From contig NZ_UXAU01000031.1 of the NCBI RefSeq assembly GCF_900609065.1, positions 1-53,389 on the forward strand: a DNA stretch of 53,389 nt. The letters are read 5' to 3'. The notes below the pieces were generated by a model that saw only the letters and a list, made by a program, of their open reading frames with translations, was not told the origin of the DNA and ran no database searches. The number at the start of each line of letters is the position of its first letter. Position 1 is the first letter of the stretch. The DNA comes from Arthrobacter ulcerisalmonis. Its GTDB lineage: Bacteria; Actinomycetota; Actinomycetes; Actinomycetales; Micrococcaceae. Shown here piece after piece: positions 43,390 through 52,632 of the stretch. The translations under genes were made by a program, and so were the position numbers.

Positions 43390-44715
43390 ATGAGTAGTGT
43401 TCTGACAATCCGTGGCGGAGTTCCGTTGACTGGTCGCGTCAGCGTCCGGGGGGCAAAAAACCTCGTCCCCAAGGCTATGGTGGCGGCGTTGCTGGGCAAC
43501 GAGGCGTCCGTTCTCCGGAATGTTCCCGAGATCAAAGACGTCGAAGTTGTCACCTCGTTGCTGCAGTTGCACGGGGTCACGGTGGACAAGGATCCCGTCA
43601 CGGGAGACCTGACCCTGGATCCCACCGGAGCGCGGACCGCGCCAAGCACCGCCATTGACGCGCATGCTGGCGATTCCCGGATCCCTATCCTGCTCTGCGG
43701 GCCCCTCATCCACGCGATCGGTGAGGCCTTCATTCCCGACCTGGGCGGCTGCAAAATCGGCGACCGGCCCATTGACTACCACCTGGACGTCCTCCGGCAG
43801 TTCGGCGCCGTCGTCGAGAAGCGCCCCGGCGGAATCCATATTTCAGCACCCAAGGGCCTCAAAGGCACCAAAATTTCCCTGCCGTACCCCTCCGTGGGCG
43901 CCACCGAGCAGGTCTTGCTGAGCGCTACCCGCGCCGACGGAATCACCGAACTGGCCGGCGCCGCCACCGAGCCGGAAATCATTGACCTGATCGCCGTGCT
44001 GCAAAAAATGGGTGCCATCATCAGCGTCCAGACAGACCGGACCATCCGGATCGAGGGCGTCCGCGACCTTGGCGGCTACAACCACCGCGCACTTTCGGAC
44101 CGCAACGAATCGGCGTCGTGGGCGTCTGCTGCCCTGGTAACGCGCGGTGACATCTTCGTCGAAGGCGCGTCACAGCGGGACATGATGACCTTCCTGAACA
44201 CCTACCGCAAGGTAGGCGGCGGAATGGACATCGGTGAAGACGGCATCCGTTTCTACCACCGCGGCGGAAAACTCAACCCGCTGGTCCTCGAGACAGACGT
44301 GCACCCCGGCTTCATGACCGACTGGCAGCAGCCCCTCGTGGTGGCACTCACCCAGGCCGAGGGCGTCTCGATCGTGCACGAAACGGTCTACGAAAACCGC
44401 TTTGGCTTTACCGAAGCGTTGATCCGCATGGGGGCAAGCATCCAGGTCCACCGCGAATGCCTGGGGAGTGTGCCCTGCCGCTTTGGCCAACGGAACTTCC
44501 TGCACTCGGCCGTCATTTCCGGGCCCACGCAACTCACAGGGACGGACATTGACATCCCGGATCTTCGGGGTGGATTCAGCCACCTGATTGCTGCCCTTGC
44601 GGCCAACGGAACGTCCCGCGTGACGGGCATCGACATCATCAACCGCGGGTACGAACGCTTCACTGAAAAGCTTGCCGGCCTGGGCGCAGACTTCGACATC
44701 ACCAGCACGGACTAG
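43390..44715 (+). CDS. murA: UDP-N-acetylglucosamine 1-carboxyvinyltransferase
   Basis: MurA transfers enolpyruvate from PEP to UDP-GlcNAc, the first committed step of peptidoglycan synthesis, in the cytoplasm. The 441-aa EPSP-synthase-fold protein has the Lys-Asn pair in RGAKNLVPKA (Lys23, Asn24). Its active-site loop is DLGGCKIGDRPID, with Cys121 at the position of E. coli Cys115. Mycobacterial MurA has Asp there and is fosfomycin-insensitive, so this enzyme should bind fosfomycin. It starts 5 nt before plsC's leader and heads a run of envelope genes (murA, plsC, gpsA, ddl). Actinobacteria of this group often have a second murA, so its sole essentiality is not certain. Confidence 0.95.
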   Translation: MSSVLTIRGGVPLTGRVSVRGAKNLVPKAMVAALLGNEASVLRNVPEIKDVEVVTSLLQLHGVTVDKDPVTGDLTLDPTGARTAPSTAIDAHAGDSRIPILLCGPLIHAIGEAFIPDLGGCKIGDRPIDYHLDVLRQFGAVVEKRPGGIHISAPKGLKGTKISLPYPSVGATEQVLLSATRADGITELAGAATEPEIIDLIAVLQKMGAIISVQTDRTIRIEGVRDLGGYNHRALSDRNESASWASAALVTRGDIFVEGASQRDMMTFLNTYRKVGGGMDIGEDGIRFYHRGGKLNPLVLETDVHPGFMTDWQQPLVVALTQAEGVSIVHETVYENRFGFTEALIRMGASIQVHRECLGSVPCRFGQRNFLHSAVISGPTQLTGTDIDIPDLRGGFSHLIAALAANGTSRVTGIDIINRGYERFTEKLAGLGADFDITSTD

Positions 44716-44720
44716 TCCAG

Positions 44721-45491
44721 ATGAAGGAATCGGCCAAGAGCCGAACAACGTTTGTTGTCATTGCGGCAATCGCCCGAACCGCCTTGAACCTGGCCATGAA
44801 CCGGCAATGGTCAGGCCTGGAAAAACTACCCAGCGGTGGTTTTATCGCGGCGCCCAATCACTGTACGGAAATTGACCCGCTGGTGGTGGGGCACATGTTC
44901 TACAACCAGAAGCGGGCGCCGCATTTCCTGGCCAAGGCAGGACTGTTCAAGGTGCCCGTGGTGGGCTGGGTACTCCACGCCACCCAGCAGATCCCGGTGG
45001 AACGCTCCACGGCCGGCGCCAACCGGTCCCTCCAGTTGGCCCAGGAGATTGTGGGCAAGGGCGGTGCCATCATCATCTATCCCGAGGGTACGTTGACGCG
45101 GGACCCCGACCTGTGGCCCATGAAGGGCCACACGGGTGCAGCCAGGCTGGCACTGGAAGGTGGAATCCCGGTGGTTCCCGTTGCTCACTGGGGAGCCCAT
45201 GAGGTCTTTCCCCGCTATGGAAAGAGATTCCATCTGTTTCCCCGCAAGACCGCCCGGGTGGTTGTGGGTGAGCCGGTGGACCTCAGCGCCTTCGAGGGGC
45301 GCCCGTTGGACAAGGCCACACTGACCGGAGCCACGGAGGCCATCATGGACGCGATCACGCATCTCCTGGCAGAGTTGCGTGCAGAAGTGCCACCCGTTGA
45401 ACGGTGGGATCCAGCCAAACAGCAGCAAAGTACGCACGGCCGCTTCGTAGAGCGCGGGCAGCAGCCGGAAGGCGGAACGGAAACACCGTGA
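44721..45491 (+). CDS. 1-acyl-sn-glycerol-3-phosphate acyltransferase (PlsC family)
   Basis: The 256-aa membrane-associated acyltransferase has the catalytic H-x4-D motif in NHCTEID (His47, Asp52). The glycerophosphate-binding motif IIYPEGTLTRD lies near residue 115 and the block IPVVPVAHWG near residue 150. It would acylate lysophosphatidate to phosphatidate. It starts 5 nt after the murA stop and overlaps gpsA by 4 nt. Pairing with gpsA, which makes glycerol-3-phosphate, fits phospholipid synthesis. The C-terminal 40 residues are polar and probably extend beyond the fold. The exact acyl acceptor could differ from lysophosphatidate. Confidence 0.93.
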   Translation: MKESAKSRTTFVVIAAIARTALNLAMNRQWSGLEKLPSGGFIAAPNHCTEIDPLVVGHMFYNQKRAPHFLAKAGLFKVPVVGWVLHATQQIPVERSTAGANRSLQLAQEIVGKGGAIIIYPEGTLTRDPDLWPMKGHTGAARLALEGGIPVVPVAHWGAHEVFPRYGKRFHLFPRKTARVVVGEPVDLSAFEGRPLDKATLTGATEAIMDAITHLLAELRAEVPPVERWDPAKQQQSTHGRFVERGQQPEGGTETP

Positions 45492-46540
45492 CACACGAAC
45501 TGACCCGCAGCGGTTCCGCCCGTTCGGTCGCTGTGCTCGGTGCAGGTTCCTGGGGCACCACTTTCGCCAAGATCCTGGCTGACGCTGCCACGGCGGGAGA
45601 CCAACCACGAGCCATCCGGATCTGGGGCAGGCGCCCCGGTGTGGTCGAAGAGATCAACACCTTGCACCGCAACACCCAGTACCTTAAAGACACGGTGCTG
45701 CCCCAGAGTATCTCCGCCTCGACTGACGTGGCGGCGGTGCTGACAGGCGCGGACCTGGTGATCCTGGCCGTCCCCGCGCAGTCCCTGCGCCTGCAGCTGC
45801 GCGAGTGGAAGGACCTGGTTGCCCAGGATGCGGTGGTGGTTTCGCTGATGAAGGGCCTTGAGCTCAACACCGATGCCAGGATGAGCCAGGTCATCAGTGA
45901 AGAGCTGGGGATTCCTGACGAACGCATTGCCGTGGTCTCTGGGCCAAACCTTGCCATGGAGATCGCCCGCCAGGAGCCGACTGCCTCTGTGGTTGCTTGC
46001 GCGGATTCCGCCGTTGCAGGGTGGATTGCCCGCAGCTGCACCGCTCCTTACTTCCGGCCGTACACCACCGCGGACGTGGTGGGAGTTGAAATTGGCGGCA
46101 TTGTCAAGAACGTCATTGCTTTGGCCGTGGGTATCTGTGAGGGCAAGCAAATGGGGGATAACACCAAGGCCTCCGTGATTACCCGGGGACTCGCCGAAAC
46201 CTCCCGACTGGCGTTGGCCCTGGGCGGTGAGGCCCAGACCATGGCTGGCCTGGCCGGGCTGGGCGATCTGGTGGCCACCTGTTCCTCACCGCTGTCCCGC
46301 AACCACACGGCGGGCCGGCTGCTCGGCGAGGGGTTGACCCTCGAAGAAGTGGGCCAGACCATGACCCAAACTGCCGAGGGCATCAAATCCGGCCAGGCGG
46401 TCCATCAACTGGCCAAAAAACTGGACGTTGAGATGCCCATTACTGCCGCCGTCGTTGCGGTGTTGGCGGGCAAGATTTCCGTAGACCAACTGGGTCCGCT
46501 GCTGCTGGCCCGGGATCTTAAACCTGAAGGCGATTACTGA
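45488..46540 (+). CDS. gpsA: NAD(P)-dependent glycerol-3-phosphate dehydrogenase
   Basis: GTG 45488 overlaps the plsC stop (GTGA), giving 350 aa. The enzyme reduces dihydroxyacetone phosphate to sn-glycerol-3-phosphate for phospholipid synthesis. The Rossmann motif SVAVLGAGSWGTTFAKIL lies near residues 11-30. The catalytic lysine region is IGGIVKNVIALAVGICEG, and NTKASVITRGLAETSRLALAL is the conserved substrate-binding helix. It sits between plsC and ddl with 1 nt before the ddl start, in the same place as gpdA2-ddlA in Mycobacterium. Confidence 0.97.
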   Translation: MTHELTRSGSARSVAVLGAGSWGTTFAKILADAATAGDQPRAIRIWGRRPGVVEEINTLHRNTQYLKDTVLPQSISASTDVAAVLTGADLVILAVPAQSLRLQLREWKDLVAQDAVVVSLMKGLELNTDARMSQVISEELGIPDERIAVVSGPNLAMEIARQEPTASVVACADSAVAGWIARSCTAPYFRPYTTADVVGVEIGGIVKNVIALAVGICEGKQMGDNTKASVITRGLAETSRLALALGGEAQTMAGLAGLGDLVATCSSPLSRNHTAGRLLGEGLTLEEVGQTMTQTAEGIKSGQAVHQLAKKLDVEMPITAAVVAVLAGKISVDQLGPLLLARDLKPEGDY

Positions 46541-46541
46541 T

Positions 46542-47690
46542 ATGCCCCACGACCTGACCCCAGCACCTGACTCCGGCTCCGTGCGCAAGCCACGCGTTGC
46601 GGTGTTGTTCGGCGGCCGTTCCAGCGAACACGCCGTCAGCTGCGTCACGGCAGCAGGTGTACTTGGGGCGATCGACACCGAGAAATACGATGTCATCCCC
46701 ATCGGCATTGCAAAAACCGGCCAATGGGTGCTGGCAGCCCAAGACACCACCCAGTGGTCGCTCGCGGCAACAGCTCTCCCGGAAATCCAGCCAGCCGACC
46801 AGACGGTCACGTTGGCCGAGATCGGCGGGGAACACCAGCTGATCGTGGCAGCGCCCAACACGGTTCCCCAGGAGCTGGGCGCTGTGGACGTGGTCTTTCC
46901 CCTGCTCCACGGACCTTTCGGTGAAGACGGCACCATTCAAGGCCTCCTGGAACTGTCCAACACCCGGTACGTGGGCGCCGGTGTCCTGGCCTCCGCCGTG
47001 GGCATGGACAAGCACTACATGAAAGTAGTTTTTGAAGCTGCCGGACTGCAGGTGGGCCCCTACCTTGCGGTCACCGACAGGCAATGGCTGACAGATCCCG
47101 AGGCTGTCCGCAAGGCCGTGGACAAGCTGGGTTTCCCTGTCTTCGTCAAGCCGGCCAGGGCGGGTTCCTCGATGGGAATCTCCAAGGTGGATTCGTTGGC
47201 GGAGCTGGATGCTGCCATCGATGAAGCACGCCAGCACGACCTTAAGTTGGTCATCGAGGCGGGCATTGTTGGCCGCGAAATCGAATGCGCCGTTCTTGAG
47301 GGCCGGGGCACCGCAGGCCCCCGCACCTCCATGCCCGGGGAGATCTCCGTAGCCGGCGGCAGTCATGAATTCTACGACTTCACTGCCAAATATGTTGAGG
47401 ATAACGCTGCCGTCCTGAGTTGCCCGGCCGACATCCCCGAAGAAGCCATCGCCAGGGTCCGTGAGCTCGCGGCCACTGCCTTCGATGCGGTGGGCGCGGA
47501 AGGCCTGAGCCGGGTGGATTTCTTCTACACCGCAGCCGGCGAACTGATCATCAACGAGATCAACACCATGCCTGGCTTCACGCCCAAGAGCATGTACCCA
47601 CAGATGTGGGCGGCCTCAGGCCTGGGCTACGCCGAGCTGATCGATGAACTCATCTACCTGGCATTGAACCGGAAGACCGGGCTGCGCTAG
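46542..47690 (+). CDS. ddl: D-alanine--D-alanine ligase
   Basis: This ATP-grasp ligase makes the D-Ala-D-Ala dipeptide that ends the peptidoglycan stem. The 382-aa sequence has the N-terminal signature LFGGRSSEHAVSC and the central LLHGPFGEDGTIQGLLEL. The ATP-binding lysines lie in FPVFVKPARAGSSMGISKV, and INEINTMPGFTPKSMYP carries the Mg2+ ligands (Glu, Asn). The FYDFTAKYVEDNA loop is of the Ala-Ala rather than Ala-lactate type, implying vancomycin sensitivity. It is the last gene of the murA-plsC-gpsA-ddl operon and converges on a lipoprotein gene 27 bp away. Confidence 0.97.
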   Translation: MPHDLTPAPDSGSVRKPRVAVLFGGRSSEHAVSCVTAAGVLGAIDTEKYDVIPIGIAKTGQWVLAAQDTTQWSLAATALPEIQPADQTVTLAEIGGEHQLIVAAPNTVPQELGAVDVVFPLLHGPFGEDGTIQGLLELSNTRYVGAGVLASAVGMDKHYMKVVFEAAGLQVGPYLAVTDRQWLTDPEAVRKAVDKLGFPVFVKPARAGSSMGISKVDSLAELDAAIDEARQHDLKLVIEAGIVGREIECAVLEGRGTAGPRTSMPGEISVAGGSHEFYDFTAKYVEDNAAVLSCPADIPEEAIARVRELAATAFDAVGAEGLSRVDFFYTAAGELIINEINTMPGFTPKSMYPQMWAASGLGYAELIDELIYLALNRKTGLR

Positions 47691-47717
47691 TCACCTTGGT
47701 ACGCAGCCGCTCCCGCG

Positions 47718-48224
47718 TTACTGCTGGGACGTGGGCAGGTTGGGCAGTTCCTCCTGGCCCACACACTTCCGCACCTGCTGAATCTTGGCCGCCGGACCGG
47801 AGAGGTCAGCAAGGACGGTGGCAGAACTGATCTTGTCCGGATCCATCAGGATTTCGGTGGCAGGTTCGCGGCCAAAAGTGGTCAGTGTCCAGACCGGGTC
47901 GCCTTCCTTGATGACCCAATCCACGCCGTTGACGCTGACGCACCGATCGGTGGTAGGTCCGGGGGCGTTCACTCCGCAGCGAAGCACCACCAGCGACGGG
48001 TCGCCCCACGCGGCGGTGGCCTGGCTGTTGGTCTTGCGCAGCGTGGAGTCGCCAATGGCGTCTGGCAGGGCCACCATCATGGATGCGCAGGCCGGGTTCG
48101 CTGCGTCGGCGGCAGGCTTCACGTCCACAGCGGGGGAGCAGGCGGACACGCCAAGGAGGGCGGCGGTGACGGCAAGCAAAGCGGCAGCGCGGCGGGTGTG
48201 ACTTTTCGGGTTTGATCCAAACAC
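47718..48224 (-). CDS. DUF3515 family lipoprotein
   Basis: The 168-aa protein (GTG start) has a lipoprotein signal: basic KSHTRR, a hydrophobic stretch AAALLAVTAALLG, and the lipobox VSAC with Cys at about residue 29. The mature part matches the DUF3515 family: three further cysteines (in PACASMM, VLRCGVNAP, DRCVSVNG) and a late one in RKCVGQEELP suggest disulfides outside the cell. Mycobacterium has a DUF3515 gene in the same place between ddlA and thiL. The function is unknown; an envelope role is inferred from location and neighbours. Confidence 0.9.
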   Translation of the reverse strand: MFGSNPKSHTRRAAALLAVTAALLGVSACSPAVDVKPAADAANPACASMMVALPDAIGDSTLRKTNSQATAAWGDPSLVVLRCGVNAPGPTTDRCVSVNGVDWVIKEGDPVWTLTTFGREPATEILMDPDKISSATVLADLSGPAAKIQQVRKCVGQEELPNLPTSQQ

Positions 48225-48331
48225 CCATCCAGCCTATCTGCCCTTGCAGCGAAGTCTGGCGGCCGTCAGCGCAACTCCCCGCCCGGCCGCCGCCGCTGCC
48301 GACTGTCGGACCTAGACGATACGGTAGATCC

Positions 48332-49354
48332 GTGCCTGAAACCGTCACCGTCGCCACGCTCTCCGAGGGCGCGCTCCTGTCCCGCATCTTCCCCCGCCTC
48401 AGCCTCCCGGCGCCCCACACCGACGCCCTGCTGCTGGGCCCGGGGGACGACGCCGCCGTGGTTGCCGCGCCGGATGGGCGCACGGTGATCAGCGTTGACA
48501 CCCAGGTGCAGGACCAGGACTTCCGGCTCGCCTGGCCTAACGGCTACCGCAGCACCGGGTTCGACGTCGGCTGGAAGGCCGCTGCCCAAAACCTGAGCGA
48601 CATCAACGCCATGGGCGCCACCGCTACCTCAATGGTGGTCAGTCTCACCTTGCCGGCAGACACGCCGGTGGCTTGGGTGGAGGAGTTGGCGGACGGCTTG
48701 GTAGCTGGCATCAGCGAACTCGGCGCCCAGCATTGCTCGGTGGCAGGCGGTGACTTGGGCCGCGGCCGGGAAATCTCCGTCACCGTCGCGGTGTTGGGGA
48801 ACCTCGACGGCGGCGCGCCGGTCCTGCGCTCCGGCGCCGCACCAGGGGACACCGTGGCCCTCGCGGGAACCGTGGGCTGCGCGGCTGCAGGCCTGGCGCT
48901 GCTCGAATCAAGCGTTCCGTTTGACTCACTGACCCCAGCGCAGCGTCACTTCGTGGATTTGCAAAGCCGGCCCCGCCCACCACTGCATGCCGGCCCCGTC
49001 GCCCTGGCCGCAGGCGCCACGGCCATGCTGGACATCTCGGACGGGCTGCTGCGGGATGGCCTGCGGCTGGCCACTGCCAGCGGCGTGGCCTTGGACCTGG
49101 ACCCCGCCGCCCTGGCTCCGCTGGCAGCTGCGCTCCAGCCGGCCGCTGACGTGCTGGCGGTGGACCCCGTCGCCTGGGTGTTGGGCGGCGGGGAAGACCA
49201 TGGGCTGCTGTCCACATTCCCAGCTGACATTCAGCTACCAGTTGGATTCACTGCGATAGGCTCAGTACGAGCACTGGGATTCAATGAGGGCCCGGGCGTC
49301 AACATTGCGGGCCGGGCCGCTGGCACCGGGGGATGGGATCACTTTGCAGACTAA
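48332..49354 (+). CDS. thiL: thiamine-monophosphate kinase
   Basis: ThiL phosphorylates thiamine monophosphate to thiamine diphosphate, the cofactor used by IlvB in this window. From GTG 48332 it has 340 aa. The start is supported by TACGGT (48320-48325) 6 nt upstream, a leaderless promoter. Motifs include GPGDDAAVV near residue 34, DTQVQDQDFR, DVGWKAAAQNLSDINAMGA (Mg2+ and nucleotide site), VAGGDLGRG, and MLDISDGLLRDGLRLA. The downstream DAK2 gene overlaps its 3' end. Confidence 0.96.
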   Translation: MPETVTVATLSEGALLSRIFPRLSLPAPHTDALLLGPGDDAAVVAAPDGRTVISVDTQVQDQDFRLAWPNGYRSTGFDVGWKAAAQNLSDINAMGATATSMVVSLTLPADTPVAWVEELADGLVAGISELGAQHCSVAGGDLGRGREISVTVAVLGNLDGGAPVLRSGAAPGDTVALAGTVGCAAAGLALLESSVPFDSLTPAQRHFVDLQSRPRPPLHAGPVALAAGATAMLDISDGLLRDGLRLATASGVALDLDPAALAPLAAALQPAADVLAVDPVAWVLGGGEDHGLLSTFPADIQLPVGFTAIGSVRALGFNEGPGVNIAGRAAGTGGWDHFAD

Positions 49355-50363
49355 GGTCGCCGCAAACGCGCACGCGATGAAGAGGTGGTTGGGCCAGGCT
49401 GAAACTGCCCTGGGCAACCACAGCGACCGCCTCAATGCCATCAATATCTTCCCCGTAGCAGACGGGGACACCGGCACCAACCTCTACCTCACCGTCCGTG
49501 CCGCCGCGCAGGCCCTGGCCATTGCGGATGCCCAGCCCGGCCCCACCGATGTGGGCGCTGTTCTGGCCACGGCAGGCCAGGCCGCCATGGAGGACGCCAA
49601 GGGCAATTCCGGGACGTTGTTTGCAGTATTCCTGTGCGCCGCCGCCGAACCTTTGGCTGGCCACACTAGGCTTACCTCCAGCCTCTTGGCCGCCGCCTTG
49701 CACCGCGCCCAGATCCGCGCGTGGTCGGCCCTGAGCGACCCCGTTCCCGGCACCATGCTCTCCGTCATGGAAGCTGCTGCCCGGGCCGCTGCGGCCGTTG
49801 ACGCCGCCCAGGACGGCGATGACAGTAACCACGCCCTGGGCCTGACCATCGACGCCGCCGTCAATGGTGCGCTGGCAGCCGTCATCCGGACTGAAGACCA
49901 GCTCGATGCCCTCACCACCGCACGCGTGGTGGATGCCGGCGGCGTTGGCATGCTGCTGATCTTCGACTGCCTGCGGTCTGCCGTCACGGGCCTGGAACTG
50001 CAGTCGGAACTATTGGACGGCCTGCACGGCTACGATGTTTCGGATCCGCACATCCACACTTCCTTGCCGGACGACGACGGCGTGGAAGTCATGTGCACCA
50101 TCTCCCTCTCGCCGCTGAACGCGGCCACGCTGCGGCAGCGCCTCGACGAGGTGGGGGAGTCGGTCATCATGAGCCAGGTGGGCGGCGGCGCCGACGCCGA
50201 GGGCAACTACCGGTGGCGCGTGCATGTCCACGTTCCAGAGCAGGACATTGCCGTCAATATCATCCAGGCCCTGGGCAACCCGTCCCAGATCAGCGTGAGC
50301 GATCTGGCCCTTCCCCGCGACCCCCAGCCGGACACAGTGAACTCCAGCGGGCATGAGCGCTGA
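49344..50363 (+). CDS. DAK2-domain protein (FakA/YloV-like), short form
   Basis: The core is a DhaL/DAK2 kinase domain with the metal- and ADP-binding motif INIFPVADGDTGTNLYLT, then AKGNSGTL and VDAGGVGMLLI. Relatives include FakA, which phosphorylates fatty acids bound to FakB proteins. From TTG 49344 the product has 339 aa, well short of the about 550 aa of FakA, so most of the C-terminal FakB-binding part is missing. The start is uncertain: ATG 49284 overlaps thiL by 71 nt, and ATG 49377 gives 328 aa and may cut the domain. I prefer TTG because of GGGGGA about 10 nt upstream. A DAK gene between thiL and recG is conserved in actinobacteria. Confidence 0.85.
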   Translation: MQTKVAANAHAMKRWLGQAETALGNHSDRLNAINIFPVADGDTGTNLYLTVRAAAQALAIADAQPGPTDVGAVLATAGQAAMEDAKGNSGTLFAVFLCAAAEPLAGHTRLTSSLLAAALHRAQIRAWSALSDPVPGTMLSVMEAAARAAAAVDAAQDGDDSNHALGLTIDAAVNGALAAVIRTEDQLDALTTARVVDAGGVGMLLIFDCLRSAVTGLELQSELLDGLHGYDVSDPHIHTSLPDDDGVEVMCTISLSPLNAATLRQRLDEVGESVIMSQVGGGADAEGNYRWRVHVHVPEQDIAVNIIQALGNPSQISVSDLALPRDPQPDTVNSSGHER

Positions 50364-52620
50364 ATCAACCCTGCCCCTGGAACGACGGATCGGTAAGAGC
50401 TCGGCAGCTGTGATCCAAAAGCAGCTGGGTCTGGCCACTGTTGAAGAACTGCTCACCTACTTCCCTCGCCGGTACATGACCCGGGGTGAACTGACGCCGA
50501 TCAGCGAGATCCCGCGGGACGAAGAAGTCACCCTGCTGGCCCGCGTCCTCAGCAACACCACCCGCACCATGCGCGCCCGTAAAGGCACCATCACCGACAT
50601 TGTGATTTCGGACGACGACGGCTCCCGCGGCCTTCGCGTGGTGGGCGGACGGGACTTCCACGGCAAGATCCCCGGCACACTGAAGATCAGCTTCTTCAAC
50701 GGGTTCAAGGCCAAAGCAGAACTCCTCCAAGGCCGGCGGGCGATCTTCTCCGGCAAGGTCACCAGCTTCAACGGCGCCCTGGGCCTCACCAACCCTGACT
50801 TCATCCTGGTGGACGACGACCCCGAAACGAACGGTGGCAGGGACCCCGAGGCCATCGCCGCCATGCCCATCCCCGTGTATCCAGCCACGGCCAAACTTCC
50901 CAGCTGGAAGATCCAAGCTGTGGTGCGTGCACTGCTGCAGACCGCGGACCTGGACGCGCTCCCAGACCCGATTCCCCAGACCATCGCCAGACGGGAAAAG
51001 TTCCTGTCCCTCGCTGAGGCGTACCGGCGCATCCACGAGCCCGAAAACGGTGCCGACTGGAACCGTGCGCGGGCCAGGTTCAGGTATCAAGAGGCCCTGG
51101 TATTGCAGACCTCGTTGGCCCGCCGCCGGGCGCAGATTGCCGCTGAAGACGCCACGGCCCGCAACCCGGAGCCAGCAGGCATCCTGGCCGCGTTCGATTC
51201 GGCCTTGCCGTTCACGCTCACCAAAGGCCAACTGGACGTCGGTGAGACCCTCGCTGAGGAACTGGCCCGTAACCACCCCATGAACCGGCTGCTGCAAGGC
51301 GAGGTGGGGTCAGGCAAAACGGTGGTGGCCCTGCGCGCCATGTTGCAGGTGGTGGACGCGGGCGGCCAGGCAGCGTTGCTTGCCCCCACCGAGGTCCTGG
51401 CAGCCCAACACTACGAGTCGATCCGCCGCACCCTGGGCCCGCTGTCCGCCGATGGGCTCCTGGGAGGGCTCAGTGGCGGCGCCGCCGTGCAGGTTTCGCT
51501 GCTCACGGGTTCCATGCCAACGGCTGCCCGCAAGCAGGCAATGCTGGACGCCGCCGCCGGCACCGCCGGGATCGTGATCGGCACGCACGCGCTGCTCAGT
51601 GACAACGTCTCCTTCTACGACCTCGGACTGATCGTGGTGGATGAACAGCACCGATTTGGCGTTGAACAGCGCGATGTCTTGCGTGCCAAGGCCCGGCGCC
51701 CACCCCACGTACTGGTCATGACGGCCACCCCCATTCCGCGCACCGTGGCCATGACGGTCTTTGGCGACCTCGAAATCTCCACCCTGGATGAGCTGCCCAA
51801 GGGCCGCGCCCCCATCACCACGCACCTGGTGGGACTCGCCGAAAACCCATCCTGGGTCAGCCGCATCTGGTCCCGCGCCCGGGAAGAGATCGACGCCGGC
51901 CACCAGGTCTACGTCGTGTGCCCAAAGATCGGCACGGACGACGACGGTGACTTCAGCCCCGGCGAATCCAGACCGCCGCCGGAGGAAACGGAAGGCGAGG
52001 GCAGGGAGCTCGCGTCCGTCACCGCCGTCGTGGACCACCTGCTGGCCGAGCCGGCCCTGGCTGGTGTTCCGCTGGCCCCGCTGCACGGCCGCCAGGACCC
52101 GGACACCAAGACCCAGACCATGGCCAGTTTCACGGCCAACGAGACCAAGCTGCTCGTGTCCACCACGGTGATCGAGGTGGGCGTGGATGTCCACAACGCC
52201 ACCCTCATGGTGATCCTGGACGCCGACAGGTTTGGTATTTCCCAACTCCACCAGCTGCGCGGACGTGTTGGCCGTGGTGGGCTGCCGGGGACCTGCCTGC
52301 TGGTGACCACCTTGGAGCCGGACCATCCCAGTCGCCGACGGCTCGAAGCTGTGGCCGCGACCACCGACGGGTTCGTGCTGTCCCAGGAGGACCTGAAACT
52401 GCGCCGCGAAGGCGACATCCTGGGCGCCTCGCAGTCTGGGGTCCGCTCCACCCTGAAGCTGCTGCGCGTCCTCGAACACGGCGACATCATCGAACTGGCT
52501 CGCGGAGACGCTCAACGCCTGGTTAATATGGACCCCGATCTAGCCCGCCACCCTGAACTGGCCGCGGGTATCGAGAAGTACCTCAATCCCGAGAAGGAGG
52601 CGTTCCTTGAACGCGGTTAG
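50353..52620 (+). CDS. recG: ATP-dependent DNA helicase RecG
   Basis: RecG reverses stalled forks and branch-migrates junctions. The 755-aa protein has the wedge/OB-fold domain in its first 260 residues (LLTYFPRRYMTRGELTPI; RRAIFSGKVTSF). Helicase motifs follow: I GEVGSGKTVVALRA, II VVDEQHRFGVEQRD (DEQH), III ATPIPRT, IV-VI in STTVIEVGVDVHNATLMVI and HQLRGRVGRG. A polar insertion (about residues 530-560, SPGESRPPPEETEGEGRE) lies in helicase domain 2, as seen in actinobacterial RecG. It overlaps the DAK gene by 11 nt and precedes rsmD by 12 nt. Confidence 0.97.
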   Translation: MSAESTLPLERRIGKSSAAVIQKQLGLATVEELLTYFPRRYMTRGELTPISEIPRDEEVTLLARVLSNTTRTMRARKGTITDIVISDDDGSRGLRVVGGRDFHGKIPGTLKISFFNGFKAKAELLQGRRAIFSGKVTSFNGALGLTNPDFILVDDDPETNGGRDPEAIAAMPIPVYPATAKLPSWKIQAVVRALLQTADLDALPDPIPQTIARREKFLSLAEAYRRIHEPENGADWNRARARFRYQEALVLQTSLARRRAQIAAEDATARNPEPAGILAAFDSALPFTLTKGQLDVGETLAEELARNHPMNRLLQGEVGSGKTVVALRAMLQVVDAGGQAALLAPTEVLAAQHYESIRRTLGPLSADGLLGGLSGGAAVQVSLLTGSMPTAARKQAMLDAAAGTAGIVIGTHALLSDNVSFYDLGLIVVDEQHRFGVEQRDVLRAKARRPPHVLVMTATPIPRTVAMTVFGDLEISTLDELPKGRAPITTHLVGLAENPSWVSRIWSRAREEIDAGHQVYVVCPKIGTDDDGDFSPGESRPPPEETEGEGRELASVTAVVDHLLAEPALAGVPLAPLHGRQDPDTKTQTMASFTANETKLLVSTTVIEVGVDVHNATLMVILDADRFGISQLHQLRGRVGRGGLPGTCLLVTTLEPDHPSRRRLEAVAATTDGFVLSQEDLKLRREGDILGASQSGVRSTLKLLRVLEHGDIIELARGDAQRLVNMDPDLARHPELAAGIEKYLNPEKEAFLERG

Positions 52621-52632
52621 CCAGGCCCACCC

